This document shows, in pieces, positions 42,501 to 50,858 of a DNA stretch of 64,000 nucleotides. Every line of letters begins with the position of its first letter. Within the stretch, counting starts at the first letter, position 1. The notes below the pieces were generated by a model. It was not told where the DNA came from and did not search any database. It worked only from the letters and a program-made list of their open reading frames with translations. A program made the translations under genes and the position numbers. This DNA comes from Candidatus Hadarchaeales archaeon. Its GTDB lineage: Archaea; Hadarchaeota; Hadarchaeia; Hadarchaeales; WYZ-LMO6. The DNA is taken from NCBI GenBank assembly GCA_038736355.1, contig JAVYML010000001.1:186001-250000 (forward strand). The letters are read 5' to 3'.

Positions 42501-42587
42501 CCGGGGACCAGGCCATGGATTCCGGTAGCTGTGATCGTCATCATAGTCCTCCCCACTGTTTTCTTTTTCCTCAGGAGAAAGAGGTAA
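39555..42587 (+). CDS. Large beta-helix surface protein with FN3 and Ig-like domains
   Basis: 1010 residues. A basic N-terminus and hydrophobic stretch (residues about 12-34) form a signal peptide ending near SASP. Residues about 45-690 are right-handed beta-helix coils of the NosD/PbH1 kind with many NNT sequons. Then a fibronectin type III domain (TSATITWATD, SNLSPGTYHFRVLS), two Big-1-like Ig domains (each with ITAILRDNGGNPL or LTAILLDNAGNPL), and a C-terminal membrane helix with RRKR. The protein is likely exposed at the cell surface, possibly binding or cutting polysaccharide. Asn- and Ser-rich and more A-rich than neighbours; possibly acquired by transfer. Confidence 0.85.
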   Translation: MFVQARIKNDKLSILFALLLISLLSLSSLFLTLSSVRTVSASPDPHAPIYIEGDGNFKPANGVRSGSGTKTDPYIIENWEIDASNAHGIHIKNTTAYFVIRNVLVENGKTTYHGIFLENVVNGRIENVVSRKNSRGIFLSYSNNIRLSTNTVENNKYGIYLYCSSRNELWNNIVRYNENGNIYLLSSNNNTFFSPNTAGNGRYGIYLHSSDNNTFLGSTVENNRYGIYLYHSSRNELLNNIVRYNENGNIYLISSNNNTFSHNTVRNGGSIYLDFSDNNTFSTNTVENTFIGIHLHSSDNNTFSTNTVENNTYGIYLDNSGNNTLANNTVKNNRGHGIRLDSSDNNILTNNTVENSEEGIYFRSSDNNTLTNNTMKNNWSEGIYLYNSDNNTLTNNTVGNNGSKGIYLNSSDNNTFSTNTVENNARGIYLYYSYRNTLSNNKVENNSTGIYLDSSDNNTLTNNTVGNNGSEGIYLRSSDNNTLTNNRVENNFMGVYLVGSSNITMDNNVMRSNRCNFLVFGDKLSHFIHDIDNTNTVNGKPVLYLTGTENNLVINQDNRVGWLGVVNSNNIQVENLVVETVMLAFTHNTRVENVIVENSLVGIYLFSSSNNFLLNNTVGNNMEEGIHLHSSHNNILSNNIVRNNQLGIGVENGNLLVISHNVIENNLIRDIEFDGKNSVFEANVYTTARGIPHIHSVCVTDITQTSATITWATDKNSTSVVEYGPTAAYGYTATDGVTTNHRVDLSNLSPGTYHFRVLSTDSENNLEISGDFTFTTISLPTSITLEPSSFSLVSGGSREITAILRDNGGNPLSGKTISWSTTAGTITQTSMTDNLGRATATFTAPVVTQMENVTITATFAGDAGYGGSQENALCTVSPVPSTPTTLTVSPSSFTVRVGGRITLTAILLDNAGNPLPGKQIVWSTTSGSIEPMIGLTDNHGRMEVTFFAPSVSGSVEIGVIFQGDSVHARSQAIGVGTVSQPRPGTRPWIPVAVIVIIVLPTVFFFLRRKR
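39970..41080 (+). repeat. Tandem beta-helix coil repeats inside the surface protein gene
   Basis: The DNA contains degenerate tandem repeats with a period of about 69-72 bp, visible as recurring TCCGACAACAACACC and AACACCGTGGAGAACAAC. Each repeat encodes one coil of about 23 residues of the form SSDNNTLTNNTVENN..GIYL. At least thirteen coils are seen. This is protein repeat architecture, not a CRISPR array. Recombination between the copies could change coil number. Confidence 0.8.
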
Positions 42588-43093
42588 GGATGAAAATTGA
42601 AAGACCTCAAAAACAGTTTTTAACACTGACTGGATGATGGACTGAAGAGAATTACACGAAAAGGGAAATGATAAAAACACATTCGAGTCTGGCGTGACGA
42701 TTTTTTACGAAATTCATTTTGACAAAATCCGAAGAGGCTGAAGCTTTTATAAGGGCGATACCCCTCGATACAGAAGCGGAGCTTGAAAGGAGGTCTATTT
42801 TGAGGTACCGTTTCGGGTAGCTTTTGAAAATTTAGACGAAAGGGTGAATTGGGTGATGTTGCTAGGCTGTATACTAAAATCCAAGGGAGGGACCGTGGGC
42901 TCAAAAGGGGGAAGTGGGACTCAACCTGAGGATCTGTGCTGAGATTGATGGCAGGGCAGGATACGGGAGCGAGTTAGCCGTTCTACCTCTCAAAATACGT
43001 CCTTTTTTCCTGAGAATCGAGGCGGAAAGTCTGAGCTCGAAGGAAACGAATAAAAAAAGCTGATTCAAAATAGGAAGGGTACAGAGGGAAAAG
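42588..43093 (+). other. Gene-poor interval with a strong TATA box upstream of ppsA
   Basis: No intact ORF with a recognisable product was found. At 42745-42752 GCTTTTATAAGGG is a good TATA box, about 345 bp before the ppsA ATG. Downstream of it is GGAGGT with only a six-codon ORF (TTG 42799). Another short frame ends in a fragment reading LRIEAESLSSKE. It may be a long ppsA leader, a small RNA or a decayed gene. A nearer AT-rich stretch (43049-43070) could also be the ppsA promoter. Confidence 0.35.
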
Positions 43094-45409
43094 ATGGGTC
43101 TGTACATCCAAAGGCTGGAGGAACTGGGAAAGGAAGACTTGCCCAAAGTAGGGGGAAAGGCCGCCAACCTGGGGGAAATGTATAACGCGGGACTACCCGT
43201 TCCCTACGCCTTCGTGATAAACACCAGGGCCTACCAGGAGTTCGTGGAGAAAAACGGCCTCTGGAAGAAGATCAGGGAAATCCTCACGAATACGGACGTG
43301 GACAATCCCTCGGAACTGGAGAAGAACACCGAAAGGCTCCGTTCCATGATAGAGAGTTCGCCCATTCCTCCCGAGATAAAGGAGGAAATCCTTGAGGAGT
43401 ACAGAGAACTCTCGAAGAGGTTCGGGAAGGAAGAAGAATACGTGGCGGTGAGGAGCTCCGCCACGGCTGAGGATGTCCCAGATGCCTCCTTTGCCGGGCA
43501 GCAACTTACCCTCCTCAACATCAAAGGGGAAGAGGAACTGCTGGAAGCCGTGAAGAAGTGTTGGGCTTCCCTCTTCACCTCCCGAGCAACCTTCTATAGG
43601 GCCAAGAAGGGTTTCGAACACGAAAAGGTGCTCATCGCCCTCGTGGTGCAAAAACAGCTGGGGATGCTGCGGGAAGAGGAATACCTACAGGGAAAGTACA
43701 AGGCCGGAGTGGGTTTCACCCTCCACCCCTCGACTGGGGATAGGAACAAAATCGTGGTGGAGGCCTCTTGGGGTCAGGGAGAAGCCGTGGTTTCAGGATT
43801 GGTGACACCCGATACCTACGTTTTGGATAAAAAAACGGGGAAGGTGGTGGAGAAGCACATCTCCTTCAAATCCAGAATGGCCGTGGTCTCCCCCGATGGT
43901 GGCCTGAGGAAGAGGGAGGTACCGGAGGGGATGGCCGAAGGGGAATGTCTGACTGAGGAGGAACTCAAGCAACTCTGGGAACTCGCCCTAAAGTTGGAGA
44001 ACCACTATCGCACCCCCCAGGACTTCGAATGGGCGAGTGAGAACGGCAGGGTTTTCCTGCTCCAAACCAGGCCCGTGACCGTCTTCTACGAGGAGAGGGC
44101 GATGGAGGTGGAAGTAAAGCATCCTCCCCTCCTGAAGGGCCTTCCCGCTTCACCCGGGGCGGCCATAGGAACCGTGAGGATCGTGAGGAGTCCGAGGGAG
44201 GCCTCCGAGAAACTCAAGAGGGGAGAAATCTTGGTCACGGAAATGACTTCTCCGGACTGGGTACCTTACATGAAGATAGCCTCCGGCATCATCACCTCCG
44301 AGGGAGGGATTACCTCCCATGCCGCCATCGTCTCGAGGGAACTGGGGATCCCATGCATCGTGGGGGCAAAGGATGCCCTGAAGGTCCTCTCCGATGGAAT
44401 GGTGATCACGCTCGATTCCAGGAAGGGGCTAGTCTATGCGGGTGAAATCCCCGAACTGATCGCGAGGGAAAAGGCCCTAGAAGTATCACCGGAGGAAGTG
44501 AGGGGACTCAAGACCAAGACCAAGATCCTGATGAACTTGGGCGAACCGGACGAGATAGGGAGGTACAAGGACCTCCCCTTCGAAGGCATAGGACTGATGA
44601 GGGTAGAGTTCATCATAGCCAGCTGGGTGGGAAAACATCCCAATTATCTGTTGGAAGAGGGTAAGGGGGAGGTCTACACCGAAAAGCTGGCCGAGGGAAT
44701 AGCGAGGGTGGCGGAGGCCATCTATCCCAGGTTCGTGGTGGTCAGGTTCTCCGATTTCAAAACCAACGAATACAGGGAACTGGAGGGTGGGGAGAAGTAC
44801 GAACCCATGGAGGCCAACCCCATGCTCGGCTGGAGGGGGGTTTCCCGCTACATCAGTCCCCAGTTCGAACAGTCCTTCAGGCTGGAGTGCAGGGCCATCA
44901 AGAAAGTGAGGGAAAGGGGACTGGACAACGTTTGGGTAATGCTTCCCTTCGTGCGCACCGTTTGGGAAGTGGAGAGGTGTTTGCAAATCATGAGGGAGGA
45001 AGGACTGGAAAGGGGGGAGAACTTCAAGGTCTGGTTGATGGCGGAGGTTCCAAGCATCGTCTTCCTGGCGGAGGAATTCTCCAAGTTGTGTGATGGCTTC
45101 AGCATAGGGAGCAACGATCTAACCCAGCTGGTCTTGGGTGTGGATAGGGACTCCGGGATCTTGGCCAACATGGGATATTTCGACGAGAGGAACGAGGCCG
45201 TGAAGAGGGCGATCGAGGAACTGATAAGGAAGGCCCATGCAAATGGGGTGACGGTCTCCATCTGTGGTCAGGCCCCCAGTGTTTATCCGGAGTTCACGGA
45301 ATTCCTGGTGAGGTGTGGAATAGACAGCATTTCCGTCAACCCAGATACCGTGGCCAAAACCAAGCTCCTGGTATATCAGGTGGAAGAGAAGTTGAAGTCC
45401 GAAAAATGA
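43094..45409 (+). CDS. ppsA: Phosphoenolpyruvate synthase
   Basis: 771 residues. It converts pyruvate and ATP to PEP, AMP and phosphate, opening gluconeogenesis. The N-terminal ATP-grasp region begins LGKEDLPKVGGKAANLGEMYNAGLPVP and carries VRSSATAEDVPDASFAGQQ. The swivelling His domain is GGITSHAAIVSRELGIPCIVG, with the phosphorylated His. The C-terminal PEP/pyruvate domain has GLMRVEFI, IGSNDLTQLVLGVDRDSG and SICGQAPSVYPEF. Length is normal. The stop overlaps the speB start (ATGA), so both share a transcript. Confidence 0.95.
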   Translation: MGLYIQRLEELGKEDLPKVGGKAANLGEMYNAGLPVPYAFVINTRAYQEFVEKNGLWKKIREILTNTDVDNPSELEKNTERLRSMIESSPIPPEIKEEILEEYRELSKRFGKEEEYVAVRSSATAEDVPDASFAGQQLTLLNIKGEEELLEAVKKCWASLFTSRATFYRAKKGFEHEKVLIALVVQKQLGMLREEEYLQGKYKAGVGFTLHPSTGDRNKIVVEASWGQGEAVVSGLVTPDTYVLDKKTGKVVEKHISFKSRMAVVSPDGGLRKREVPEGMAEGECLTEEELKQLWELALKLENHYRTPQDFEWASENGRVFLLQTRPVTVFYEERAMEVEVKHPPLLKGLPASPGAAIGTVRIVRSPREASEKLKRGEILVTEMTSPDWVPYMKIASGIITSEGGITSHAAIVSRELGIPCIVGAKDALKVLSDGMVITLDSRKGLVYAGEIPELIAREKALEVSPEEVRGLKTKTKILMNLGEPDEIGRYKDLPFEGIGLMRVEFIIASWVGKHPNYLLEEGKGEVYTEKLAEGIARVAEAIYPRFVVVRFSDFKTNEYRELEGGEKYEPMEANPMLGWRGVSRYISPQFEQSFRLECRAIKKVRERGLDNVWVMLPFVRTVWEVERCLQIMREEGLERGENFKVWLMAEVPSIVFLAEEFSKLCDGFSIGSNDLTQLVLGVDRDSGILANMGYFDERNEAVKRAIEELIRKAHANGVTVSICGQAPSVYPEFTEFLVRCGIDSISVNPDTVAKTKLLVYQVEEKLKSEK

Positions 45410-46269
45410 GCCCGGAATACCTCAGCGTAAAACCAGGCTTCGGGGGCTTAGAGGGGACCTATGAGGAGGCTAAGGTCGTCTTCCTCGGTATTCCCCTCGA
45501 TTCCACCTCTTCCTATAGGAGCGGAGCCCGTTTTGGACCTTCGAGGATAAGGGAGGCCTCCCTCAACCTGGAGACCCATTTGATGTCCTTGGGGGTGGAG
45601 CTGGCCGAAAAGGGGGGGATAGCCGATCTGGGGGACCTCCTCCTCTCCTCCGAACTCCAAGAGGACGGGAAAAGGATAAAGGAAGCCGTGGAAGAGCTGG
45701 TGGAGGAGGGAAAAATACCCGCCCTCCTAGGAGGGGAACATACCCTCACCCTCTTTTCCCTGCAGGCCTTTGGGGACGTGTACGTCCTGCAGCTGGACGC
45801 CCACCGCGACCTCAGGGAAGAGTACCTGGGCAGCAGGATCAACCATGCCACGGTGATGAGGAGGGTACTGGATCATCTTAGTCCCAAGAAGTTGATCCAG
45901 CTGGGAGTGAGGTCCTCCTCCTCGGAGGAGGCGGAATTCGGGAAAAGGGAAGGAATAAGGTATTACACTTCCGAAAGGCTCATGGAGGGGGGCAGGGAGG
46001 TCCTGGAGGAGGTGAGGAAAGAGGTTGGATCTTCCCCCGTTTATCTAACCCTCGATATGGATGTTCTCGATCCTGCCTTCGCCCCCGCCGTCTCCACACC
46101 CGAACCGGGAGGCTTGACCACCATCGACCTCCTGAGGATCCTCAGGGGGCTGAAGGGATTGGACATAAGGGGTTTCGACGTGGTGGAGGTAGTCCCACCC
46201 TTCGACTCCGGTCAGACGGCCTTTGCGGCCGCCAGGGCCATCTACGAGCTGCTCGGAATCCTCCTCTAG
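45406..46269 (+). CDS. speB: Agmatinase (arginase/SpeB family)
   Basis: 287 residues. It hydrolyses agmatine to putrescine and urea using two manganese ions. Ligand motifs: [21 protein letters not shown], and [32 protein letters not shown] replaces the usual SHGT segment, so substrate preference (agmatine or related guanidino compound) is likely but not certain. The ATG overlaps the ppsA stop. Its own stop shares CTAG with the stop of the convergent L10e gene. Confidence 0.88.
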   Translation: MSPEYLSVKPGFGGLEGTYEEAKVVFLGIPLDSTSSYRSGARFGPSRIREASLNLETHLMSLGVELAEKGGIADLGDLLLSSELQEDGKRIKEAVEELVEEGKIPALLGGEHTLTLFSLQAFGDVYVLQLDAHRDLREEYLGSRINHATVMRRVLDHLSPKKLIQLGVRSSSSEEAEFGKREGIRYYTSERLMEGGREVLEEVRKEVGSSPVYLTLDMDVLDPAFAPAVSTPEPGGLTTIDLLRILRGLKGLDIRGFDVVEVVPPFDSGQTAFAAARAIYELLGILL

Positions 46270-46772
46270 CCCGTCTTCTCAACCACCATTCTCCACCTGA
46301 GGGGGAGCTTGCTCTTGGCCCTCTCGAGGGCCTCCTTGGCCAGGGGAAGGAACTGTTCCGGGACCCTAACCGTCATCAACTTCTGCTCCGGTTTGACCCT
46401 AGCTGCCGTACCTATCGGCCTTCCGAAGGCCAGGCGCATGCCCTCGGAGACCCTGTCCGCCCCCGCCCCCAAAGCCATCGGATGATCCCTCAGGATCTGG
46501 TGGGGGTAGAGGCGGATCTTGAAATGATAGTTGTTCCTTCCCACCTTCGTTTCCAGTAGACGGTTGGCGGCCATCCTGGCCGCCTCCAAGGCATTGTGCC
46601 TGATTTGCCCCTGTTCCTGGGCCACCAACGAGACCTCCACGGGGAAGTTACCGTTCGGATTCCCCATGTCGAAGAAGGTGATACGTGAGCCCGGTACGCC
46701 GTCCACGAACTCTCTCCTCGTGTAGGCCGGACCGCTAAAGTACCTGTAGCACTTTCCAGGCTTGAGGGGCAT
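46266..46772 (-). CDS. rpl10e: 50S ribosomal protein L10e (uL16)
   Basis: 168 residues. Family marks are [55 protein letters not shown] and [27 protein letters not shown]. It sits near the peptidyl-transferase centre and tRNA sites. The tail [13 protein letters not shown] is typical. It lies 35 bp after the L41e gene on the same strand and overlaps the convergent speB stop by 4 bp. Confidence 0.96.
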   Translation of the reverse strand: MPLKPGKCYRYFSGPAYTRREFVDGVPGSRITFFDMGNPNGNFPVEVSLVAQEQGQIRHNALEAARMAANRLLETKVGRNNYHFKIRLYPHQILRDHPMALGAGADRVSEGMRLAFGRPIGTAARVKPEQKLMTVRVPEQFLPLAKEALERAKSKLPLRWRMVVEKTG

Positions 46773-46807
46773 GTTCTCTCCTCACTTTTCTCCGAATCGC
46801 TTAAAGC

Positions 46808-46921
46808 TTATCCCCCGATCTTCCTCTGCCTGAGTCTCCTGAGCTTCCTCCTCATGCGCTTCCTTACCCATTTCCAGCGCATTCTTCCCTTTTTCTTCCA
46901 CTTCCTGGGTCTTTTCCCCAT
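46808..46921 (-). CDS. rpl41e: 50S ribosomal protein L41e
   Basis: A 37-residue, extremely basic peptide starting [19 protein letters not shown] and ending RLRQRKIGG. More than half its residues are Lys or Arg, and the [16 protein letters not shown] segment matches L41e, the shortest ribosomal protein. It is overlooked by size cut-offs. It is between trpS (30 bp upstream) and L10e (35 bp downstream), suggesting a trpS-L41e-L10e transcript. Confidence 0.9.
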   Translation of the reverse strand: MGKRPRKWKKKGRMRWKWVRKRMRRKLRRLRQRKIGG

Positions 46922-46951
46922 GGAGATCCTCCCCTTTTTCTCCTTCAGAAA

Positions 46952-48067
46952 TTAAAAAGTAGGATAAATCTCATGCAGGAGTCTCTCCACCTTGGACCTT
47001 ACCTCCTTCCTCCTTTCCTCCAGCTCCCTCAAAAAGTCCTTGGCCCTCTCCACCATTCCCTCCTTGCATTCTCCACAGATGATTTCCCCCTTCTCGCACC
47101 TTTCCTTCAACTCCAAGAGCTCCTTGTCCTCAGGCATGAAGTGGTACATACAGAGCTCGTATACCAGACACTTGGAAGGTTCCCCCCCCTTCTCCCTCTG
47201 CTCCCTGGCGGTCGGTCTTCCCCCCGTAAGGGCATCCCAAATCTTTCTCTCCCAAACCTCTGGGGGATCGGTGAGGAAAAGGGCCGAGTCCGGCCTACTG
47301 CTGGACATCTTTCCCCCGAAGAGATCCCTCATCAACCTATGATAGGTGGAGGAAGGGGGAAGGAAACCATATTCTTCGGAAAATTTGGCCGCCACATCCC
47401 TCGCCAATCTCAGATGCGGATCCTGATCCACACCCACGGGAACCACCGTGGGTCTGGGACCCCCAAACTTCTCCAGCTGGGGATGGAGGATGTCCGCCAC
47501 ATCTATCATGGGATAGTAGAGATGGGAGAGATGTGTCTCTCCAGAAAAGCCGTAGATGGCCCTCACTTCGCTGAAGTTCACCTTCCTGGCCAGGCTGTAG
47601 GCCAAACCCTGCACTTCCTGGCTCCTGGACTGGAAGTACACCCTGCACCTCTCCAATTCTAGGCCCAAAGCCTCGCAGTTCAACAAATATTCCTCAAACG
47701 CTATCTCCCTACCCTTCTCGTACGGGATGCCCCTAGCGGAGAAGGCCTCCATATCCGCTATGCAAAGGAAGATCTCCCCTCCCTTCCTTTGATACCAGAC
47801 GAGCTGATCCACCACCATCTTGTGCCCCAGATGCATCTTTCCACTCGGCATGAGCCCCGTCATGACCGCATACCTTCCGTTTCCAATCATCCTCTCGAGG
47901 ACCCTTTCGAAGTCCCGATGTCCGAAGATTACTCCCCTCCTCATCAGGTGGAGGGGATCGGGGATTCTAGGGAGGAGTTCCTCCAAGGGTCTTATCCCGA
48001 ATTCCTGCATGAGTCTGGAGTAGTCTTCGGGTAATCCCGTTCCCCAAGGATCCAGTTTCTCTGGCAT
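46952..48067 (-). CDS. trpS: Tryptophanyl-tRNA synthetase
   Basis: 371 residues. Class I signature motifs are PSGKMHLGHKMVVDQ (HIGH-like) and GGKMSSSRPDSALFL (KMSSS). The archaeal/eukaryal form is marked by DPWGTG near the N-terminus, FLCIADMEAFSARG, and YYPMIDVADILHP and VPVGVDQDPH in the tryptophan pocket. It overlaps the endA stop by one base, so endA, trpS and the two ribosomal genes may be one unit. Confidence 0.96.
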   Translation of the reverse strand: MPEKLDPWGTGLPEDYSRLMQEFGIRPLEELLPRIPDPLHLMRRGVIFGHRDFERVLERMIGNGRYAVMTGLMPSGKMHLGHKMVVDQLVWYQRKGGEIFLCIADMEAFSARGIPYEKGREIAFEEYLLNCEALGLELERCRVYFQSRSQEVQGLAYSLARKVNFSEVRAIYGFSGETHLSHLYYPMIDVADILHPQLEKFGGPRPTVVPVGVDQDPHLRLARDVAAKFSEEYGFLPPSSTYHRLMRDLFGGKMSSSRPDSALFLTDPPEVWERKIWDALTGGRPTAREQREKGGEPSKCLVYELCMYHFMPEDKELLELKERCEKGEIICGECKEGMVERAKDFLRELEERRKEVRSKVERLLHEIYPTF

Positions 48068-48600
48068 TACGGTTTTTCCCTCCTGAGGGAGTAATAGGTC
48101 ACATCCCCCTCATCGTCCACCACTGCAAAGAGCATGGTCTTCCTAACGGAGTGGGCCAGCCTCACCGCCCTCGCCAGCTCCGGGGGGGAGAGTCTTATTC
48201 CTTCCTTAATGGCATGCACCAAATACTTCGAATGGGCTTCCCCAGGTCTCTCCCCCCTATCGTAAACCCTGAAGTGGGCCCCAAACTTGAGCCCCGTTTT
48301 TACCACGTATCCCCTCGAGCGCAGGTCGGAATAAACGGCATACTTCAGCACCAGTTCCGGATCCAGTTTCGAGAACCTCTTACAAAGCTCCTCCCAGCCC
48401 AGCGGTTTCCCCGACTTTCCATCCACCGCTTCCGCCTTTCCATTCTCCACCAGATAGAGGACTTCCAGAGGGGAGAGCTGTAACTTGCCTCCGCTCAGGG
48501 GCTTTCCAAAGGCCCCCTTTTGGTAAAGCTGGTTGGCCTGGGCTTCCTCGAACACCATCCCCCTATCCCTGTATATTTTTACCTTCACCGGGGGCTCCAT
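48067..48600 (-). CDS. endA: tRNA-splicing endonuclease
   Basis: 177 residues, the size of the homotetramer-forming (alpha4) archaeal type. It cuts bulge-helix-bulge elements at tRNA introns. The catalytic triad is Tyr113 (FRVYDRG), His123 (EAHSKYLVHAI) and Lys154 (SVRKTM), equivalent to Tyr115/His125/Lys156 of the M. jannaschii enzyme. The N-terminal domain lacks extra copies, so no fused two-unit form. Two intron-containing tRNA genes lie in this window, one at a non-canonical place. It is upstream of trpS, overlapping by one base. Confidence 0.95.
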   Translation of the reverse strand: MEPPVKVKIYRDRGMVFEEAQANQLYQKGAFGKPLSGGKLQLSPLEVLYLVENGKAEAVDGKSGKPLGWEELCKRFSKLDPELVLKYAVYSDLRSRGYVVKTGLKFGAHFRVYDRGERPGEAHSKYLVHAIKEGIRLSPPELARAVRLAHSVRKTMLFAVVDDEGDVTYYSLRREKP

Positions 48601-48641
48601 CCCATCCCACCTGGAGCCTCATCTAAAAAAAAGGAGGATGC

Positions 48642-50834
48642 TCAATCCATGAATTCCTCCGGTTTAGGCACCTCCAGCTTCAGACCCTTCCTCTTCCTAG
48701 TATTGGCTATAACCTGGGCCTGGAGTTCTGGGGATAACCTTTCAAAGCGCTCGAATTCCGTAGCCCAAATCGCCCTTCCCTCCGTCTCCGAACGCATCTC
48801 GGCCGCCAGACCAAAGGAATTGGCCACGGGAAGGAGGGCCCTTATGACGGTTACCGCTTCCCCTTCCGGCTCCATGGCGATGATCCTCCCCCTCCTCCCC
48901 TGGATCACCTTGATCGCCCCTCCCATGAACTCCGTTGGAACGCGCACCTCCAGCCTGAAGAGGGGTTCAAGGATCACGGGATTCGCCATGAGGATGCAGG
49001 CTTGGATGGGTCGCCTCACCGCGGGTATGATCTGGGCTGGACCCCTATGTACGGAGTCCTCGTGGAGCATGGCATCGTTCACTATCACCTTGACCCCTCT
49101 CAGGGGTTCCCTCATGACTGGACCCTCGTTACAAACCTGCGTGAAGGCCTCCCTGATGTAGTCCTCCACCTCCCCCATGTACTGGACCCCTTTCGTCATG
49201 TCCACGAGGATGTTCCCCCCAACGACCGCCATTACCCCCTTGGCCGCATCGGCGCTCCATCCCAGCTTCCTGAGGATGGAAGCCCTCTCCTTCGGATCCT
49301 GCTTGTCCGTGACCTTCTTCTCGTCTATGGCCTTCAGTACCTCCGGCTCCAAGGGTTCCACACTGATTTGGAACCTGTTGTGCTTGTTGGGCGACTTCCC
49401 CTCCACCGGTCCTGCCTTCCCCGTGATGGTTTCCCTGTAAACTACCAGGGGCTCTGAGGTCTTGACCTCCAAGCCTGCCTCCTTCAACTTGTACTGGACG
49501 ATTTCCAAGTGTACCTCCCCCATTCCCGAGATGAGGTATTCACCCGTCTCCTCGTTGATCTTGACCCTCACGTTGGGATCTTCCCTAGCTATCTTGTTGA
49601 GTTGGTTGACCAGCTTGGGAAGATCCTGGAAGTTCTTGGGTTCAATGGCCAAGGTAACCACGGGCTCGCTTATGTATCTAAGTTCCTCAAAACCCGCTGC
49701 CCCCTCCGCCCCCGTCTCCACGAGGGTCTCACCCACTACTGCCTCCTTCATCCCTATCACGGCCGCTATGTTTCCAGCCGGCACCTTTTCCACAATTTCC
49801 CTCTTCGGACCGATGTAGATCCCCACCTGTTGGATGCGCGCCTCCTGCTTAGCACCCACCAGCCTCACGGTCTTACCCTTCTCCACCGTCCCGGAAAAGA
49901 CCCTTCCCGTGGAGATCACGCCTGCCTGTTCATCCACGATGATGTCGGTGATGACCATGCAGATCTTTCCATTGGGATCGCAAGAGAGCATGGCCCTTCC
50001 CAACTCGCTGTTCAAATCCCCTTTCCAAAGGATGGGGATGCGGAGCTTCTGAGCCTCGATGGGATTGGGAAGGTGCCTCACCACCATGTCCAAAACCACC
50101 TCATAAACGGGTGTGCGCTTGGCAAGCTCCTCCCTCTTGCCCTCCTTCGAGGCCTCCAACACATCCTTGAAGGTGATGTTCTTCTTCTTCATCTGGGGAA
50201 CGGAGAGAGCCCATTTCTCCTTTGCCGAACCAAAGGCCACCGACCCCTCCTCCACCCTCACCTGCCATTTTTCGGCAAGCTCCTTTGGGGCATACTTCCT
50301 TATGAGCTCGTTGAACTGGGCGATGAGTTTTGCCAGTCTAGCCTGGATGGCCTCTGGAGGTAGTTTGAGCTCGTCTATCAGCCTGTCCACTTTGTTTATG
50401 AAGAGAACGGGTTTGGTGTACTCCTGCAGGGCCTGCCTGACCACCGTCTCCGTCTGGGGCATGATTCCCTCCACCGCGTCCATTACCACGATCACACCAT
50501 CGATGGCCCTGAGGGCCCTGGTAACGTCGCCCGTGAAGTCCACATGACCGGGGGTATCCAAGAGGTTGATCAGGTATTCCCCATCCTCCAGCTCATGTAC
50601 CAAGCTCACGGCAGAGGTTTGTACGGTGATACCCCTCTGCTGCTCTATTTCCAAGAAATCGGTGAAGAGCTGCTCCCCTGCCAGTTCGAAGCTTATGATA
50701 CCCGAAGCCGCCACCAGGGAATCGGTAAGGGTGGTTTTTCCGTGATCGACATGAGCCACTATCCCAATGTTCCTCACCCTGGTGGTTTCCCACATGAGCT
50801 TTTCCACTTCTGAGACGTGCTTGTACCTGTGCAT
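48642..50834 (-). CDS. fusA: Translation elongation factor 2
   Basis: 730 residues. GTPase motifs are AHVDHGKTTLTDSLV, DTPGHVDF and NKVD; the switch region has EIEQQRGITVQTSAV. The C-terminal diphthamide site is in LHEDSVHRGPAQ, where His is modified. It drives translocation on the ribosome. It follows the DUF1512 gene on the same strand after about 24 bp. Length and motif order are normal. Diphthamide synthesis genes are not in the window. Confidence 0.97.
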   Translation of the reverse strand: MHRYKHVSEVEKLMWETTRVRNIGIVAHVDHGKTTLTDSLVAASGIISFELAGEQLFTDFLEIEQQRGITVQTSAVSLVHELEDGEYLINLLDTPGHVDFTGDVTRALRAIDGVIVVMDAVEGIMPQTETVVRQALQEYTKPVLFINKVDRLIDELKLPPEAIQARLAKLIAQFNELIRKYAPKELAEKWQVRVEEGSVAFGSAKEKWALSVPQMKKKNITFKDVLEASKEGKREELAKRTPVYEVVLDMVVRHLPNPIEAQKLRIPILWKGDLNSELGRAMLSCDPNGKICMVITDIIVDEQAGVISTGRVFSGTVEKGKTVRLVGAKQEARIQQVGIYIGPKREIVEKVPAGNIAAVIGMKEAVVGETLVETGAEGAAGFEELRYISEPVVTLAIEPKNFQDLPKLVNQLNKIAREDPNVRVKINEETGEYLISGMGEVHLEIVQYKLKEAGLEVKTSEPLVVYRETITGKAGPVEGKSPNKHNRFQISVEPLEPEVLKAIDEKKVTDKQDPKERASILRKLGWSADAAKGVMAVVGGNILVDMTKGVQYMGEVEDYIREAFTQVCNEGPVMREPLRGVKVIVNDAMLHEDSVHRGPAQIIPAVRRPIQACILMANPVILEPLFRLEVRVPTEFMGGAIKVIQGRRGRIIAMEPEGEAVTVIRALLPVANSFGLAAEMRSETEGRAIWATEFERFERLSPELQAQVIANTRKRKGLKLEVPKPEEFMD

Positions 50835-50858
50835 GTTTCCACCTTTGCAACCTTACCC

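Noticed and set aside
42770-43060. Decayed KEOPS Pcc1-like gene before ppsA
   Set aside because: Short fragments in separate frames (LRIEAES, RAIPLDTEAELERRS) only faintly resemble Pcc1, with several stops; too weak to list as a gene.
42620-43167. Two - strand frames of 94 and 88 residues in the ppsA upstream gap
   Set aside because: Low-complexity Ser/Phe/Pro-rich translations with no ribosome sites or family likeness.
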